Shown here in pieces: positions 47,269-58,245 of a stretch of DNA of 64,000 bases. A model generated the notes under the pieces. It had not been told where the DNA came from. It searched no databases and saw nothing but the letters and a program-made list of their open reading frames with translations. How positions within the stretch are numbered: the stretch's first letter is position 1; each line of letters starts with the position of its first letter. Origin of the DNA: Isoetes taiwanensis (Eukaryota; Streptophyta; Lycopodiopsida; Isoetales; Isoetaceae); assembly GCA_021234155.1 (NCBI GenBank), contig JAJEKV010000110.1:930187-994186 (forward strand), read 5' to 3'. Position numbers and translations under genes: made by a program.

Positions 47269-48069
47269 CGAATAGAAGGAAAAACAAGGTTCTAGAACTA
47301 CTGAGGTAGTTATCTCATTAGTTATTTTGTCCTTTTCCCCTTCTAGCCCTATTTATATTCTTCCACGCCCCTCGTTCTATCTCATCAGCTCTCATTTCAT
47401 CTCCCTTCTCGTCCTTCTACGGTTTGGTCCCACCCCTCCCACCCTTTCCCCGACAAGTATACTTTTATTTGTTAGTTATTATCTAGTTGGAGGTCCTCGC
47501 ATCTAATGGGGCCTTTGTGCCGGGTTGAGGCCCTCGTGGTTCGATGGAGGCCGAGTGCCCGGGTTTGAGGCCGAGTGCCTAGTTGGGGCCTTTGTGCCCG
47601 GGTGAGGCCTGCAGGGTGCCTAGTGGAAGGCTTGGTGCCTAGTTGGAAGCCTTGGTGGCCTTTGGTTTGTCTTTTGTGTATGCGTGGTTTAGCGTGGGTC
47701 GCTTGGAGGAGGGCTTTGATTCGAGCACAAGATGAAGATCAATGGAGAAGACAATTCAAACATGTTTCGTCTTTGGCAATTTCTTTGCTGTAATGTATTT
47801 TCACCCAATAAGGCTAGTCAGCATGAGGGTACAAGATCTATTATGTTTTTGGACCTAGCATCGGTTAGTGATCCCATTATTGTCAGGGTTTTTCCTCGAA
47901 AACCCGAAAGGGCGAGGTTTTTTAATCCCGGCCATAATGGTTTCACTAGCTTGCTATCTGTATGTACTTGTTTTGGTTATCAAGGAGATGCCCATGAGCA
48001 GCATTCTTGTCAGCATTCTTGTCCGTGTTTACCATAGTAGTTCTAGAACCTTGTTTTCCTTCTATTCGG
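47269..48069. mobile_element. TIR element B, 0.8 kb
   Basis: Left end cgaatagaaggaaaaacaag followed by gttctagaactact. The right end 48032-48069 is the inverse (agtagttctagaaccttg then ttttccttctattcg). The arms match over about 37 bp. The element sits immediately right of element A, separated by a 23-bp copy of the gag flank (47246-47268). The interior 47880-47960 (cctcgaaaaccc, then ggcgaggttttttaatcccgg) resembles the 3' UTR of LINE-2. No transposase. Confidence 0.65.
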
Positions 48070-49470
48070 TCTTAGTCTTCTCCGCTATCGGCGCTACTCT
48101 TGGTTCTTGAACCAACTTTTGTAATCTTGTAACCACATTTACTTCTCCAATCTCTTCTTCTTGCTAAAATGGATCATTCTCCATTTCAACAAATCCATAA
48201 TTTACTATTGATTTTGCCTTCTGTTGCTTCTTAAACTCCTCAATAAGAGCCTTAACTTGAGGATTATCAATGTACTTTGTATCTTGAATGCGAACATCAT
48301 TATTAGGAAGAGGTACTGATTCAAACACTTGCTGCCTTGGTGGATACTTGTTGGTTGCCCATTCTAGTTTCCCATGGATTTTCCAACAAGTACTCTCATC
48401 ACGCTTGAATTTTTCACATAACTTGCAATACAAATGAGCCTTACTTGGATACCATCCCTGTTTTGGGTGCACCATTTGTGTGGAACCAATTGGAGCTTGT
48501 TGGGCAATTGGAGCTTGTGGTAGCATTGGAACTTGTGGTATGATAGGTGCTGCTTGCATTGGTTGAATAGGAATAGGTGGTGCTTGTAACAGTAAATACC
48601 GGATTGGCCCTCTCAAAGAATCTCTTCTCCCTACATTCTTGATCATTATGGCCCTTTATTTGGCATCTTCAGCAGAAGGGTAGTATCAGAATGTCCAATA
48701 GACCCACAATACTCACAAGTAATAAATTGAACCTCCCTTGGCTTCTCACCAATTGTAAGCTTAGAAATATTGGCTGCAATATCCTCTGTTTTATGCTCTG
48801 GAGCAGCAACTTCATGAATGTATCCCAGCTTATCTTTAGCCTTGAGAGCATATTTTTGTGCCTCTAGCAATGTCGTAGGTTGTTTAGCCTTCACCTTATG
48901 AGCAATAGCTCATTTCAGCCCCTTCACATACCATTGGATATCCATTTCATCACTCCTTGCAATCTTCCAATGAACTACGGCTTTGAGAATATATTCTCTA
49001 ATTGATTCATCTTCCTTTTGTGTAAAATTGGTCCACCTTTCCATAGTCTTATCCTTATCATGGACTTCTTGATAATTATCAATGAATGCTTCCTTTAATT
49101 CCTGATATGTCATGGTATCTGGCTGGGTTTGTGCCCATTCCTCTGAATCTTGCAAAGAACTATGAAACCAAAGCAAATAATCACCAGCCGGTAACTTACA
49201 TTGCTGGCAATACCTCTCAAACTTCACAATATGCTTCAAAGGATCCCGATCTACCAGATCATCAAACTTTGGAATCCCCATTGTCTGAAAACCCCATACC
49301 ATGTATGGTAATACAGCCTCTCTGCCTCTTCTTGAGGTTCTTGAAATTGAAAAAACGAAATGGAATCTCCCTTCAATTTGAAAAACGAAATTGGATTACT
49401 TTCTAGATCGGTAAATGGAATCAGAACCTCCTGGATATGAGAATTCGACCCTAAATCTACTCCCAAATCT
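48070..49470 (-). pseudogene. Gypsy family 2 gag polyprotein
   Basis: Minus-strand gag in three frames. 49302-48910 is the retrotransposon gag domain: DRDPLKHIVKFERYC, then YLLWFHSSLQDSEEWAQ, then TNFTQKEDESIREYI. 48894-48646 is a linker ending in CEYCGSIGHSD, the start of a CCHC zinc knuckle. 48646-48164 is proline/glutamine-rich and carries a second Cys/His cluster (YCKLCEKFKRDESTCWKIHG). Coding-like sequence runs on to about 48090, where element B begins; the rest of pol is on the other side of the insertions at 42835. Stops at 48908 and 48645 break the frame. Confidence 0.82.
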
Positions 49471-49749
49471 GAAAACGAAATTGAATCTTATGCAATTTTG
49501 AACCAAAATCTTGAGTCACCGGTCCCCTTCTTGTTACGATAGAGCTTGATGGTATATCCTTCTTGATTCTCTTGGGCATAAAACTATGCTCCCCTTGTTA
49601 AATTGTACCCCACAAATCAATTACGCCAAAATCCCCTTCACACAAAGAAATTGCTCCTTCCTCAATGGTGTCGTTCTTTACTGACAATCACCAATACAAA
49701 TAGTAACAACTTTTTTCCAATGGAAATTCTTGCCAATCAATGGTCTGTC
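49471..49749 (-). other. Gypsy family 2 leader between PBS and gag
   Basis: Untranslated leader on the minus strand between the primer-binding site and the gag start. No frame of note. Confidence 0.55.
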
Positions 49750-49767
49750 GAGCACCGTGGTCGCCAA
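49750..49767 (-). promoter_or_regulatory. Candidate tRNA primer-binding site
   Basis: Two bases inside the LTR end, the minus strand reads tggcgaccacggtgctcg. A start with TGG immediately after the LTR is what a site complementary to a tRNA 3' CCA end requires. I have not matched it to a specific tRNA. Confidence 0.6.
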
Positions 49768-49769
49768 AG

Positions 49770-50083
49770 TGTTAGAGACTGAACTCTAACCTTGCAAGAA
49801 GGATGAAAAACTCCAATAATCCAAGCTCAATCTATCAGATCTAAGCAATGCACAACATCATCTTCATAGCTAGATCAAGTAAAATACTCTCTCTCAATAC
49901 ACCCTCTCTCTGTTCTTCTCTCTGCTCCGATAACGCAGTGATGATCATGCCTCCTACACACCACAATGCATACGTGCATATCTCCTCCACGCGTGCATGT
50001 GCGTATATCTCTAATCTCCTATACCACCTCAATAGTGGTGAGTGGTGAGTTGGTGAGTGGTGACTATGGTGACCACCCCAACA
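49770..50083 (-). repeat. Gypsy family 2 5' LTR (314 bp)
   Basis: On the minus strand it begins TGTTGGGGTGGTCACC and ends CTCTAACA, with the canonical TG...CA termini, and is followed by a plausible PBS. Its first 86 bp match the inverted fragment at 41231-41316. The purine-rich stretch gagagaagaacagagagagg is read on the same strand within it. Confidence 0.82.
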
Positions 50084-50227
50084 CCTTCCAACCATCATCG
50101 GGATATTTTTGAATATAATGTCGCCATATATGCTAGACTTACTCTAGCTATTTCCCTGACTTGAACACCTTTCACGTCCCTTAGTATGTTGTACTTACCG
50201 ACGTCAGTCAACCCCAAACAATCGAGG

Positions 50228-51433
50228 ATATGTAGCAAAATAACAGGGGGTTCCAGGGGATTTGATATGGATGTAAAAATAACAATTCCTGAAACCATAG
50301 ACTATGTATTCCTAAAACAATTGAATGGGTTGTTATAAAAAAAAAAACATAGTTTCAAGATAAAAAATAATCACAAAAGCTCACTGGGTACATTGGTTAA
50401 AGTAGTCTTATTAGGACATTGATTTATCTTGGTAGATGCTCGAGCCACCGTATTTCATATTCTAAAATCTTAGGCACATCGAATATTCCCTCAAAACCTT
50501 AGATGAAATCGTATTTCATATTTCAAAATCATAGGCGCCTTCAATCATAAATGACTATAAGCGAAATAAGAGGTGCCAGAGGCCCCAACATACGATCTGG
50601 GCCGTAGGATCGACGAATCCGACGACTGCGATTGTCCAAGGTGCACCTCGTTTAGAATATGTAGCAAAATAACTGGGGGTTCTAGGGGGATTTGATATGG
50701 ATGTAAAAATAACAATTCTTAAAACCATAGACCATATATTCCTAAAACAATTGTATAGATTGTTATAAAAAAACATAGATTCAAGATTAAAAAAAATCAC
50801 ATTAGCTCACTGGGTACATTGGTTGAAGTAGTCTTATTAGGACATTGAGTTATTTTGGTAGAGGTTCGAGCCCCCGTATTTCATAGTCTAAAATCTTAGG
50901 CAAAGTCGTATAGAGATTGAAATGAGAGGTGCTCAATGGCCCCAATATACGATCTGGGTCGTACGATCGACGAATCCGATGACTATGGTTGTCCAGGGTG
51001 CACCTCGTTTAGAATATGTAGCAAAATAACAGGGGGTTCCAGGGGGATTTGATATGGATGTAAAATAACAATTCCTGAAACCATAAACCATATATTCCTA
51101 AAACAATTGAATGGGTTGTTATAAAAAATATGTAGATTCAAGATAAAAAATAATCACATTAGCTCACTGGATACATTGGTTAAAGTAGTCTTATTAGGAC
51201 ATTGAGTTATTTTGGTAGAGGTTCAAGCCCCCATATTTCATATTCTAAAATCTTCGGCAAAGTCGTATAGAGGTTCGATATTCCCTCAAAACCTTAGGCG
51301 AAATCGTATTTCATAGGCGCCTCCAATCATAAATGACTATAAGCGAAATGAGAGGTGCCCAGAGGCCCCAACATACAATCTAGGTCGTAGGATCCACGAA
51401 TTCGATGATTGTGGTAGGGTGCACCTCGTTTAG
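50228..51433 (+). repeat. Three-unit tandem repeat with tRNA-like SINE core
   Basis: Units 50228-50657, 50658-51016 and 51017-51433 share tgtagcaaaataac, gatttgatatggatgtaaa, aaaacaattg and gtgcacctcgtttaga. Each contains a tRNA-like polymerase III promoter. In unit 2, box A is tagctcactggg (50803-50814) and box B is ggttcgagccc (50863-50873), matching the consensus well. Units 1 and 3 have changes in box B (atgctcgagcc, ggttcaagccc). The second unit lacks about 70 bp. Probably a tRNA-derived SINE amplified in tandem; it is not a functional tRNA gene because no cloverleaf can be drawn through the interval. Confidence 0.75.
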
Positions 51434-54403
51434 ATAACTTCAATGCTTATCTCTAGTACGTCATACCTCATTAAATACCTTGTATATAGTCCAGACTTTG
51501 GACTATTCAAAGCGTCCCTTCAAATCTTCTCTATTTGAAATGTTGTTTACAACAACATTCAAGCACCTCTTGTCTCCCACTTGTCGTGTAGATACATTAT
51601 TTTCCTTCCTAATATATCATTAGTTGGAGTTCAACTTTCCTTCATAGTCTAGCTTCAACAAAGCTCCAATATACCTTGTAGCTTTCAGACGGTTACACCT
51701 TCTGCTAGCAAGATAAACATATCCACGTGGCTACGTGGTCATCTTACTCATGCATACCCTTGCATCTTTATTGCACACCTCGGGAACATCAATCCCCCTT
51801 ACGAAACACTATGTATGCATAATTTTATAAATCTCTCAACTATCGATCCCAAATTAAGATACCTTACCACTCCTTATATGTATATCTGCAATCTAAATAT
51901 AAGAATCTCTACACACCTTAATGTAAAGCATGATTAATAAAAAAAAAAAACAGTCTGCGTCAGGAAAGATGCGAGATAGTCAAAAGAAGAAAAGTATTTC
52001 AAAATATGGTGGAAAGGAAATATTGATATAATAAAGTGTAGAGTGACTACACTGTTAAATATAATAGAATGAGAAATACAATTATGTATGTCTTATATAC
52101 AAACTATTGAACGAATAACGAGAGTTACGAATAACGAATGATGAACAACATCTGTGTGTAATTAATCTTCTAAGTAAACATATAAAAATTGGAGACATGG
52201 TGCAATATATATAATTGCATTAAACAATGGTATAAATGTGATGTACATGTGATACGAAATTAAATTAGGGCAGACTGTAATAAAACAAACAGTAAAGTGA
52301 AGGGAGATTATACTAGATATATAGACAGAAGTTAATATGATTAGAATGAGTTGTAGTAAACAATGAGAGAATAATAAATATGTATTATATTAAAAGAAGA
52401 AGTAGAGGTTGTTTATGTCTATGCATGTGTATAATATATAATCAGCATGTGTGTGAATAAACAATGATTTCTAAATGCGCCAACAACGACGCCATCAACT
52501 CCGGTTTCGATGGAAAGCGGCACGTGCTACAACCACCAATCGACATCTCCTAAGTCTTAGATCCGGCAGGGATCATGCAGGCCAGCCTTCATGCAGGGGG
52601 ATCGGGCTAGATGCATTCTAGGAATGGGGATGGGCATATAGTCATAATAGGACGCCTTCGTCTACGGCTATAATGGGAACATTGTCATATGTGTTTTCTA
52701 TTTCCACCGCTAGGCCCTATAGGCTACGGTCCACTACGGACCAATAGTGTTCTTGCTTATCTATTATATCTTGACTGTCGACTTTTGACAGGACTACGGT
52801 CCTACACGATGATAGTATACCTCTATATATGTATTTTTTTTTATCACCTACCTAAATCTGTCCACCTTCCGTAATTTAATTTTCCTTGTAAGTTAACCAC
52901 CTAATGCAAATGCTGAGGATAACATAAATTGGCATCTCCCCTTCCACATAACAATGTTCCATTAATTACCGTTCAACTTTCACCGACTTATAAATTGCAC
53001 GTTACACGTCATTTCAAACTTGATCACCTTGAATATGGCAACTTCTGTGTGACTTATAATTTCGCATGACCACTTCAAGGTGGGGAGACTTTACACCCAA
53101 ATTCCCCAATTTGCCCCAAATCGATTTGGGGGAAATTGGTGGAGGAGGAGCTGCTGCTCACCTTGGTTCCAGCCGGAATGATGGAAAACCAGAGAGATAG
53201 CAATGATACCGATTAGTTTTAGCGTAGCTTGTATTCTTCTGACCCTTGTTTGAGTAGATGGATGATTAGATTCTATTCTATGATCTACTTATGATGATGA
53301 TGATGGATGTTTGTATCTCTGTTTTTTCTTTCTGTTCCTCCTGTGTTCTACTGGATTAAGGGGGGTAGAGATCTAAAGGCTATCTAGATTTAGTGATGCT
53401 CCTAGCTAGAACCCCTTAAATCCCATTAAATGCGGCCTGCGCACAAGAGCCCACTTGATTGTGGATGCTATGATGTCATTCAGCACCAAATAACGAGTAT
53501 GATGGTGAATTGGGGGTGGGGTCTTGCCTAGCACGGCTACAGGACTCCTATAGTGTGCTAGGCTTATAGCCGGTCACTGAGAGGGCTAGGTATAGGTCTA
53601 ACACTCCCTGGGTCGCAGGTGACGTGCCTAATGACTATATAGACACCCTGGACTCGAACGGGCAGGTGAGCCGGCCTTTAGATTTAGGGGAGTAAGTCGG
53701 GTACAGATGTGAGGGTCACTGGTGTGGCACGTTTTCTCTAACACACCCAGGGATCCATCATGCTCGGGGAGGGGACGCCTCTCTGACCTACCTCATGGGA
53801 CCGGGGAGATGTAACTGGAGTAGTCCCATAGGGTGATTCCATGGGATTGTGTCTCCAGAGGTAGCATGTTTCAGCCTATCTGCAAAGTGTGCACAGGAGG
53901 GGCGAATGGAGTGGACTACCCTAGCCATTGTTCTATGCCAGGCAACGCCATGTTATACCTCTGTCTATTGTTATTCGGAGGTCTTGACCGTCAATCGACC
54001 CCCTTGAGTCTGAACTTAGGGTAGAAGCCTTATTTATGGTGCATTTCTTTTGTTATGTTGGTATTTTGTTGTATTCGTATTGATGATGATGGGCCATCCT
54101 TCGTGGCGGTATATTATTTATTTGTATTGTTACTAGGTGCTCACATTTAAGCTTCCGCTATATAAGATTCCCATAGAAGGCGTGGGACGAATGACACCTC
54201 CGTGTCCTTCACCCGAACACTTGCCCATCACAAGTGGTCCGAGTCAGATGGAGGGCCTTTCTATGGTGGAGTAATCGCCATGGAAGAGGGGATTTCCCAT
54301 ATTTATACGATGGGGGCATCTATCCGCTAGCCCCCTTTAACCCCCTATGGTGATCTTTCGTAGCACCTGTCCAGTAAGCTCCAAACAATGCATAACTATT
54401 CTC
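51434..54403. other. Three kilobases without recognised gene
   Basis: AT-rich sequence to about 52450, then mixed composition. No coherent frame over 65 codons. 53490-54260 has even base composition and conserved-looking phrases of the kind seen in retrotransposon LTRs, but I could not find a partner LTR. A 34-bp palindrome is listed separately. Confidence 0.5.
53106..53139. repeat. 34-bp near-perfect palindrome
   Basis: The two 17-bp halves are inverted with a single mismatched pair; the central 18 bp, ccccaaatcgatttgggg, are perfectly symmetrical. Confidence 0.88.
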
Positions 54404-54990
54404 TTTTTTTTTTTTTTTGGAAAGTAAGAGTAGATTTTTTAATTAATTAGAAAAAGCCATATAACAATTTGCTAAGAAAAAAGGACATAGTGATAAAGGT
54501 CCTCATGAAAGGGAATCCATTATCATAATATGTTTTTAGAGTTGATTCCTTGAACTGGAATTAGAGCTATAGAAATACAGTAGCATAAGAGGTGAAATAT
54601 AAGATCTTCAAGTGTAAAGTGTCCTCGTGAAATATGAAATTTGAAGCAGCTGCAATTGTATGAGAAGTCTTCAAGATCCTGTAAAAGCAAAATCAAAATA
54701 CCAACCATGACCTTGAGTAAATGAGAACTGGATTCAAGTAAAAAATGGTCAGGATTGTGGGTATTTTTGACTAGGAGAAGGGGTTGGTGATGGATAGGCA
54801 CTCATGGTAGTGCTTGTAGAAATCATTTGTCGAGCCATGGATGTATCTGTTATGGGCAGAATCATTTTGAATGAGAAGAGATGATAAACTTTCGTTTGCC
54901 ATCAGCAGCAGCAAAGTGCCATATAGATCTGCCAGTAACTTGTGACTATAGTACATCTCCCTGTATCTACTCAACTGCCTCTCAGTCATA
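54404..54990 (-). pseudogene. Possible retrocopy of an unidentified gene
   Basis: On the minus strand a frame of 72 codons (54989-54771, MTERQLSRYREMYYSHKLLA at its start) ends in a stop. It is followed by about 350 bp of AT-rich sequence and then a run of 15 A (54418-54404). Frame plus 3' UTR plus poly(A) without introns would fit the 3' end of a retroposed transcript. I do not recognise the protein, and I found no target duplication. Confidence 0.35.
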
Positions 54991-55845
54991 TTGAAATGTG
55001 TGATGTATAGGAATTCAAATAGATAATAGCTATTCTATTTCAAAGCTAGGGTATCATACTAGGGTTTTTTCACCTTAACGGCTTGTATTTGGTCGCCTGT
55101 ATCTAAGGCCCAGATGGTTAAGTTTTAAGGGCTCACGCTTGGTCACGGCAGTCGACTCTTTAATTGAGATAGCTTCACGTGCATTTTTTCCACGCCAGTT
55201 ATGTTTGAGATCACGGGGTTCACGCTGTGGACCAGCAAAGATAACTTCCACGCAATGACCCACGCAACATTGAACCCACGCTATTATTTTTTCCCACGCT
55301 TGTCCCCATGCATAGCCACGCTCATACCCATGGGCTCAGCCACGCCCACGCCCATGCCCACGGGCCCAGCCAAGTCCACGCCAAAGCCACGCTCCTCATG
55401 CTCCTTGCCTAGATGGCAAGGCCACGCCTGCTCCAAGCCACGCCCATGCCGTGACCCAAAAAAAAAAAAAAATGTGTTCTACGTCATGATAAAAATACAG
55501 TCACGTATATTCATGTTGAGTCACGCTCTTCCAGATTTTGTGGACGGTTTATATGGTTGATTATGGGGGATGCTTTTATGGTGCTAATATCCCTATAATA
55601 ATTGTTTTTAAGTGAAATTTTAGGCAGTATTTGTTAAAATGGACTTACCCATGATATAAGGGGATGGTGTTCATGTTTTTTTTCTTGCCCCCATTCCTAT
55701 GATCCATGTTCTCCATCGACATTTCTTCGGATCTTCTTCATCATCAACACATTCATGAACATCCTTTACGAAGATTGTATGGCAATTAGAGCCCTTTTTC
55801 TTTTTAAAGGACCCTTTATGCCTCTAAGGTTCCAACAAACAATCT
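54991..55845. other. Low-complexity CACGCC-rich stretch and flanks
   Basis: 55250-55460 is a C-rich tract of cacgcccacgccc and ccatgcc words ending in an A run (55458-55471). It gives open frames in several phases with Pro/Thr/Ser-rich products, and none is credible. No gene in the rest. Confidence 0.7.
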
Positions 55846-55959
55846 TCATAAAAATTTATTTCTGGTATTAGAGGCGGGCCCATCTAAATTGAAGAGGACC
55901 ATTTTCTTGTTCTTTTTCTTGAATGTTTTGTGGGGTATAGAATTCCTCAAGCCCAGATT

Positions 55960-57700
55960 ATGCAGAAGATGACATAACCAAGGCATTTGTTGGGTATATC
56001 TCTTCCAAACTAACATCCACAACAGCCTCTGCACCTTGGTCAGCACAGACAGATTGAACAGATTGTTGAAATTTTAAGGATTGATTTTCTGAGCCCTCTC
56101 TAATAGCAGAAGGCTCGACATGGTTTAGAGATATTGCCAGTTGCTTTAAAAGCTCACCAGTATCTACCTGATTTCCAATCCCAGAGTTATGGATCAGAGG
56201 CATTGGCTGTTGCTTCTGGAGCTCACCAATGCCTTCCAAATGTGATTTGTCAGGGCCAGGAAAAAGGATCTGAACAGGAAGATCAGAGGCTATTTTTGAG
56301 GCATGTGAACATTCTCCTTTCTCCAAAGCAGGAGAAGGGGAAGCAGGCAGGGCCCTATTCTCTAAAGTTGGTGCCCTAATTGTAATTCCTCAGTTTAAAA
56401 TCTTGACACTACCAGGGAACTCATCAGACTTTCGAATCCAAGCCATTTTTCCTTTCTTCTGAGCTAATTGTGCTTATTCAGCTCTTTCACGCTCTTCTCT
56501 AATTCTTTGCTTGCGGGCTTTTCTTTTTGCATTGCCGTTAACATTCTGTTTCTTGAATGCAGGGGATGATTTCTTAAATGGTGTAATCCATGGATTTGGG
56601 GGCTCCAAATTTGGTTTTTTATTCTCAATAAAGCCTTTGCAGATTCCACCACCATGCAGCGGGATTCCACAAGTACCACAAGGAATAGGAATTCCTCTCC
56701 ATTGCAAAGGAAGACACTTCTGAAGGCCAAAGCAATCACGATAGTCAATTCTCTCAAGGATTGGCTTGAGAAGATCTAGTTGGATCCAAACACGCAAAGG
56801 CTGGTCCGACATGGCTTCCATTCCAATGAAATCCCCCAATTCCTGAAAAAGACTTCTCAGGATTTCCTCACTCCAATAAATTGGGCTAAGGCTCTGCACC
56901 GAGGTCCATGCAGGATGAAAGAGTTGCCTAATGTCCTGAGGATCAAAGACAGGGTACCATCTCTGAAAGAAAATTTGGATATTGTCTCTTGTAATTGTGC
57001 CTTGTTTAAGAAGCATTTTAACAGATATCTCGTTTCCACATTCCACAATGAAGAAAGGAAAATCAAGCCAATAAATTTTAGAGATAGAGATACTTTCAAT
57101 CAATTTTTTGAGCTCAGCTCTTATCATCGAGAGTTTCACTCCTTCATGTCTAACACAGCCAATCACTGCTCGATTCACCATCTGTTTTAACCTTACCTCC
57201 ACAAATGGGTTTTTCAAAATTTTACCATGGAATACATGCTTGGTTTTTTGCTCGACTAGCCTGCCCTGCTCCTCTTGCAGATTGTTCAAATGCTCAAGAA
57301 TTGGCTTCACGATATTCTGCTGCCTTTGCACAGCTCCCATCCCCATCTGCGGCCTCGTCACCACCATGTCTATGGGAGTTTCGCTTGTCTTTTGTTTCTC
57401 TGGTTCTGAGTCTGACAGGTACGTGAAGAAATTGCCAAAAGCCACCAAATTCTTTGCATTCTCTTCGACTTCCTTTCCTTTTCTCACCTTTTGATTTCAT
57501 CATTACTGACTGTCTGCGTTCTGTCCTTTTGTAGACTCCGGATCTTTCAAAAGTTGTACCAATTTCCTTCTTTCAATATCCGACATGACATATATTCTTT
57601 TTGCAATCATTTTGATCTCATCTGGCACATAATCCAATGTCTGGCTGTCACTCATTTCTCCCAAATTGTCTTTGCACAACAAAAGGTGATGATTTACCAT
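55960..57700 (-). pseudogene. LINE ORF1 (RNA-binding protein) on the minus strand
   Basis: The main frame 57487-56474 (337 codons) has the layout of plant L1-type ORF1. A DUF4283-like RNA-binding region lies around FHGKILKNPFVEVRLKQMV and the following 120 residues. The basic patch LRVWIQLDLLKPILERIDYR leads to a CCHC zinc knuckle, CGTCGIPLHGGGIC (C-x2-C-x4-H-x4-C). A Lys/Arg-rich tail (KRKARKQRIREERE) follows. An upstream frame (57700-57503) supplies a likely N-terminus, and a downstream frame (56326-55958) continues after a stop at 56474. Endonuclease and RT are missing further downstream, so this is a 3'-deleted LINE. Confidence 0.75.
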
Positions 57701-58107
57701 TTTCCATAACTAACTTTGCCAAAAAGAAGAATGCAAACTATGAACGAAAACTGTTATTCCTTTTGGGGGGTTTTTTTTTTTGTTTGATCTTGCTTAACCT
57801 TGATAGTAGACTTTAACTGTAATTCTCCCATCATGCCAATCACAAAAGACATGAAATATGCCATTGGCAGCAACATTTCTATCTCCAATGAATTCTCCTA
57901 ACCAAAACTCTTCAGCAAGAACAGCGTTTTCAGGAATGGTTGAAAAAATAGGAGTGGAGAGTTGATCTGGGAAGAACTGCTGCATCACCAGGGAATTCCA
58001 TAGTACATCAGGCTCCCTTTCAAGCCATCCACACGTATACCGACCGCCCTGTATCAGAATTGCGAGTAGTCTCACCATGGCGCCATTTCTAAGCGCTAAA
58101 AAAAAAT
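57701..58107 (-). other. Unassigned minus-strand open frame region
   Basis: The minus frame 58078-57794 (94 codons, including NGIFHVFCDWHDGRITVKVY) has coherent composition but no family I recognise. It may be the 5' leader region of the LINE that carries the ORF1 next to it, or a host exon. Confidence 0.3.
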
Positions 58108-58245
58108 TGGAACCTCTTCTGTTGATTTTTCTTGGCTAATAGAACTGTAATTGTTAATTATAATGTTCCTCTCTTCTAGGTGACAAGGAGCCAGGCATGC
58201 GTCCCCCTCAGAACACACTCTTACAAGGGCTTTGGGATATGCTGA
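58108..58245. repeat. Block shared with the captured region at 1400-1510
   Basis: About 110 bp aligns with 1400-1510 and 21585-21700: gtaattgttaat, a pyrimidine tract ending in ttctaggtg, then cactcttac.agggctttgggat. In both places a polypyrimidine-AG resembling a splice acceptor precedes a short conserved reading frame; on the opposite strand AYPKALVRV and HLEE or HLEQ are also shared, so the coding strand is unclear. Confidence 0.7.

Noticed and set aside
50803-50873. tRNA gene
   Set aside because: Boxes A and B are good, but acceptor, D and anticodon arms cannot be paired; it is a SINE-type relic.
55250-55460. Proline-rich secreted protein gene
   Set aside because: C-rich low-complexity DNA with open frames in several phases and no start, signal peptide or conserved end.
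56511-57494. Plus-strand frames of 70-136 codons
   Set aside because: They are shadows of the LINE ORF1 coding sequence on the minus strand.
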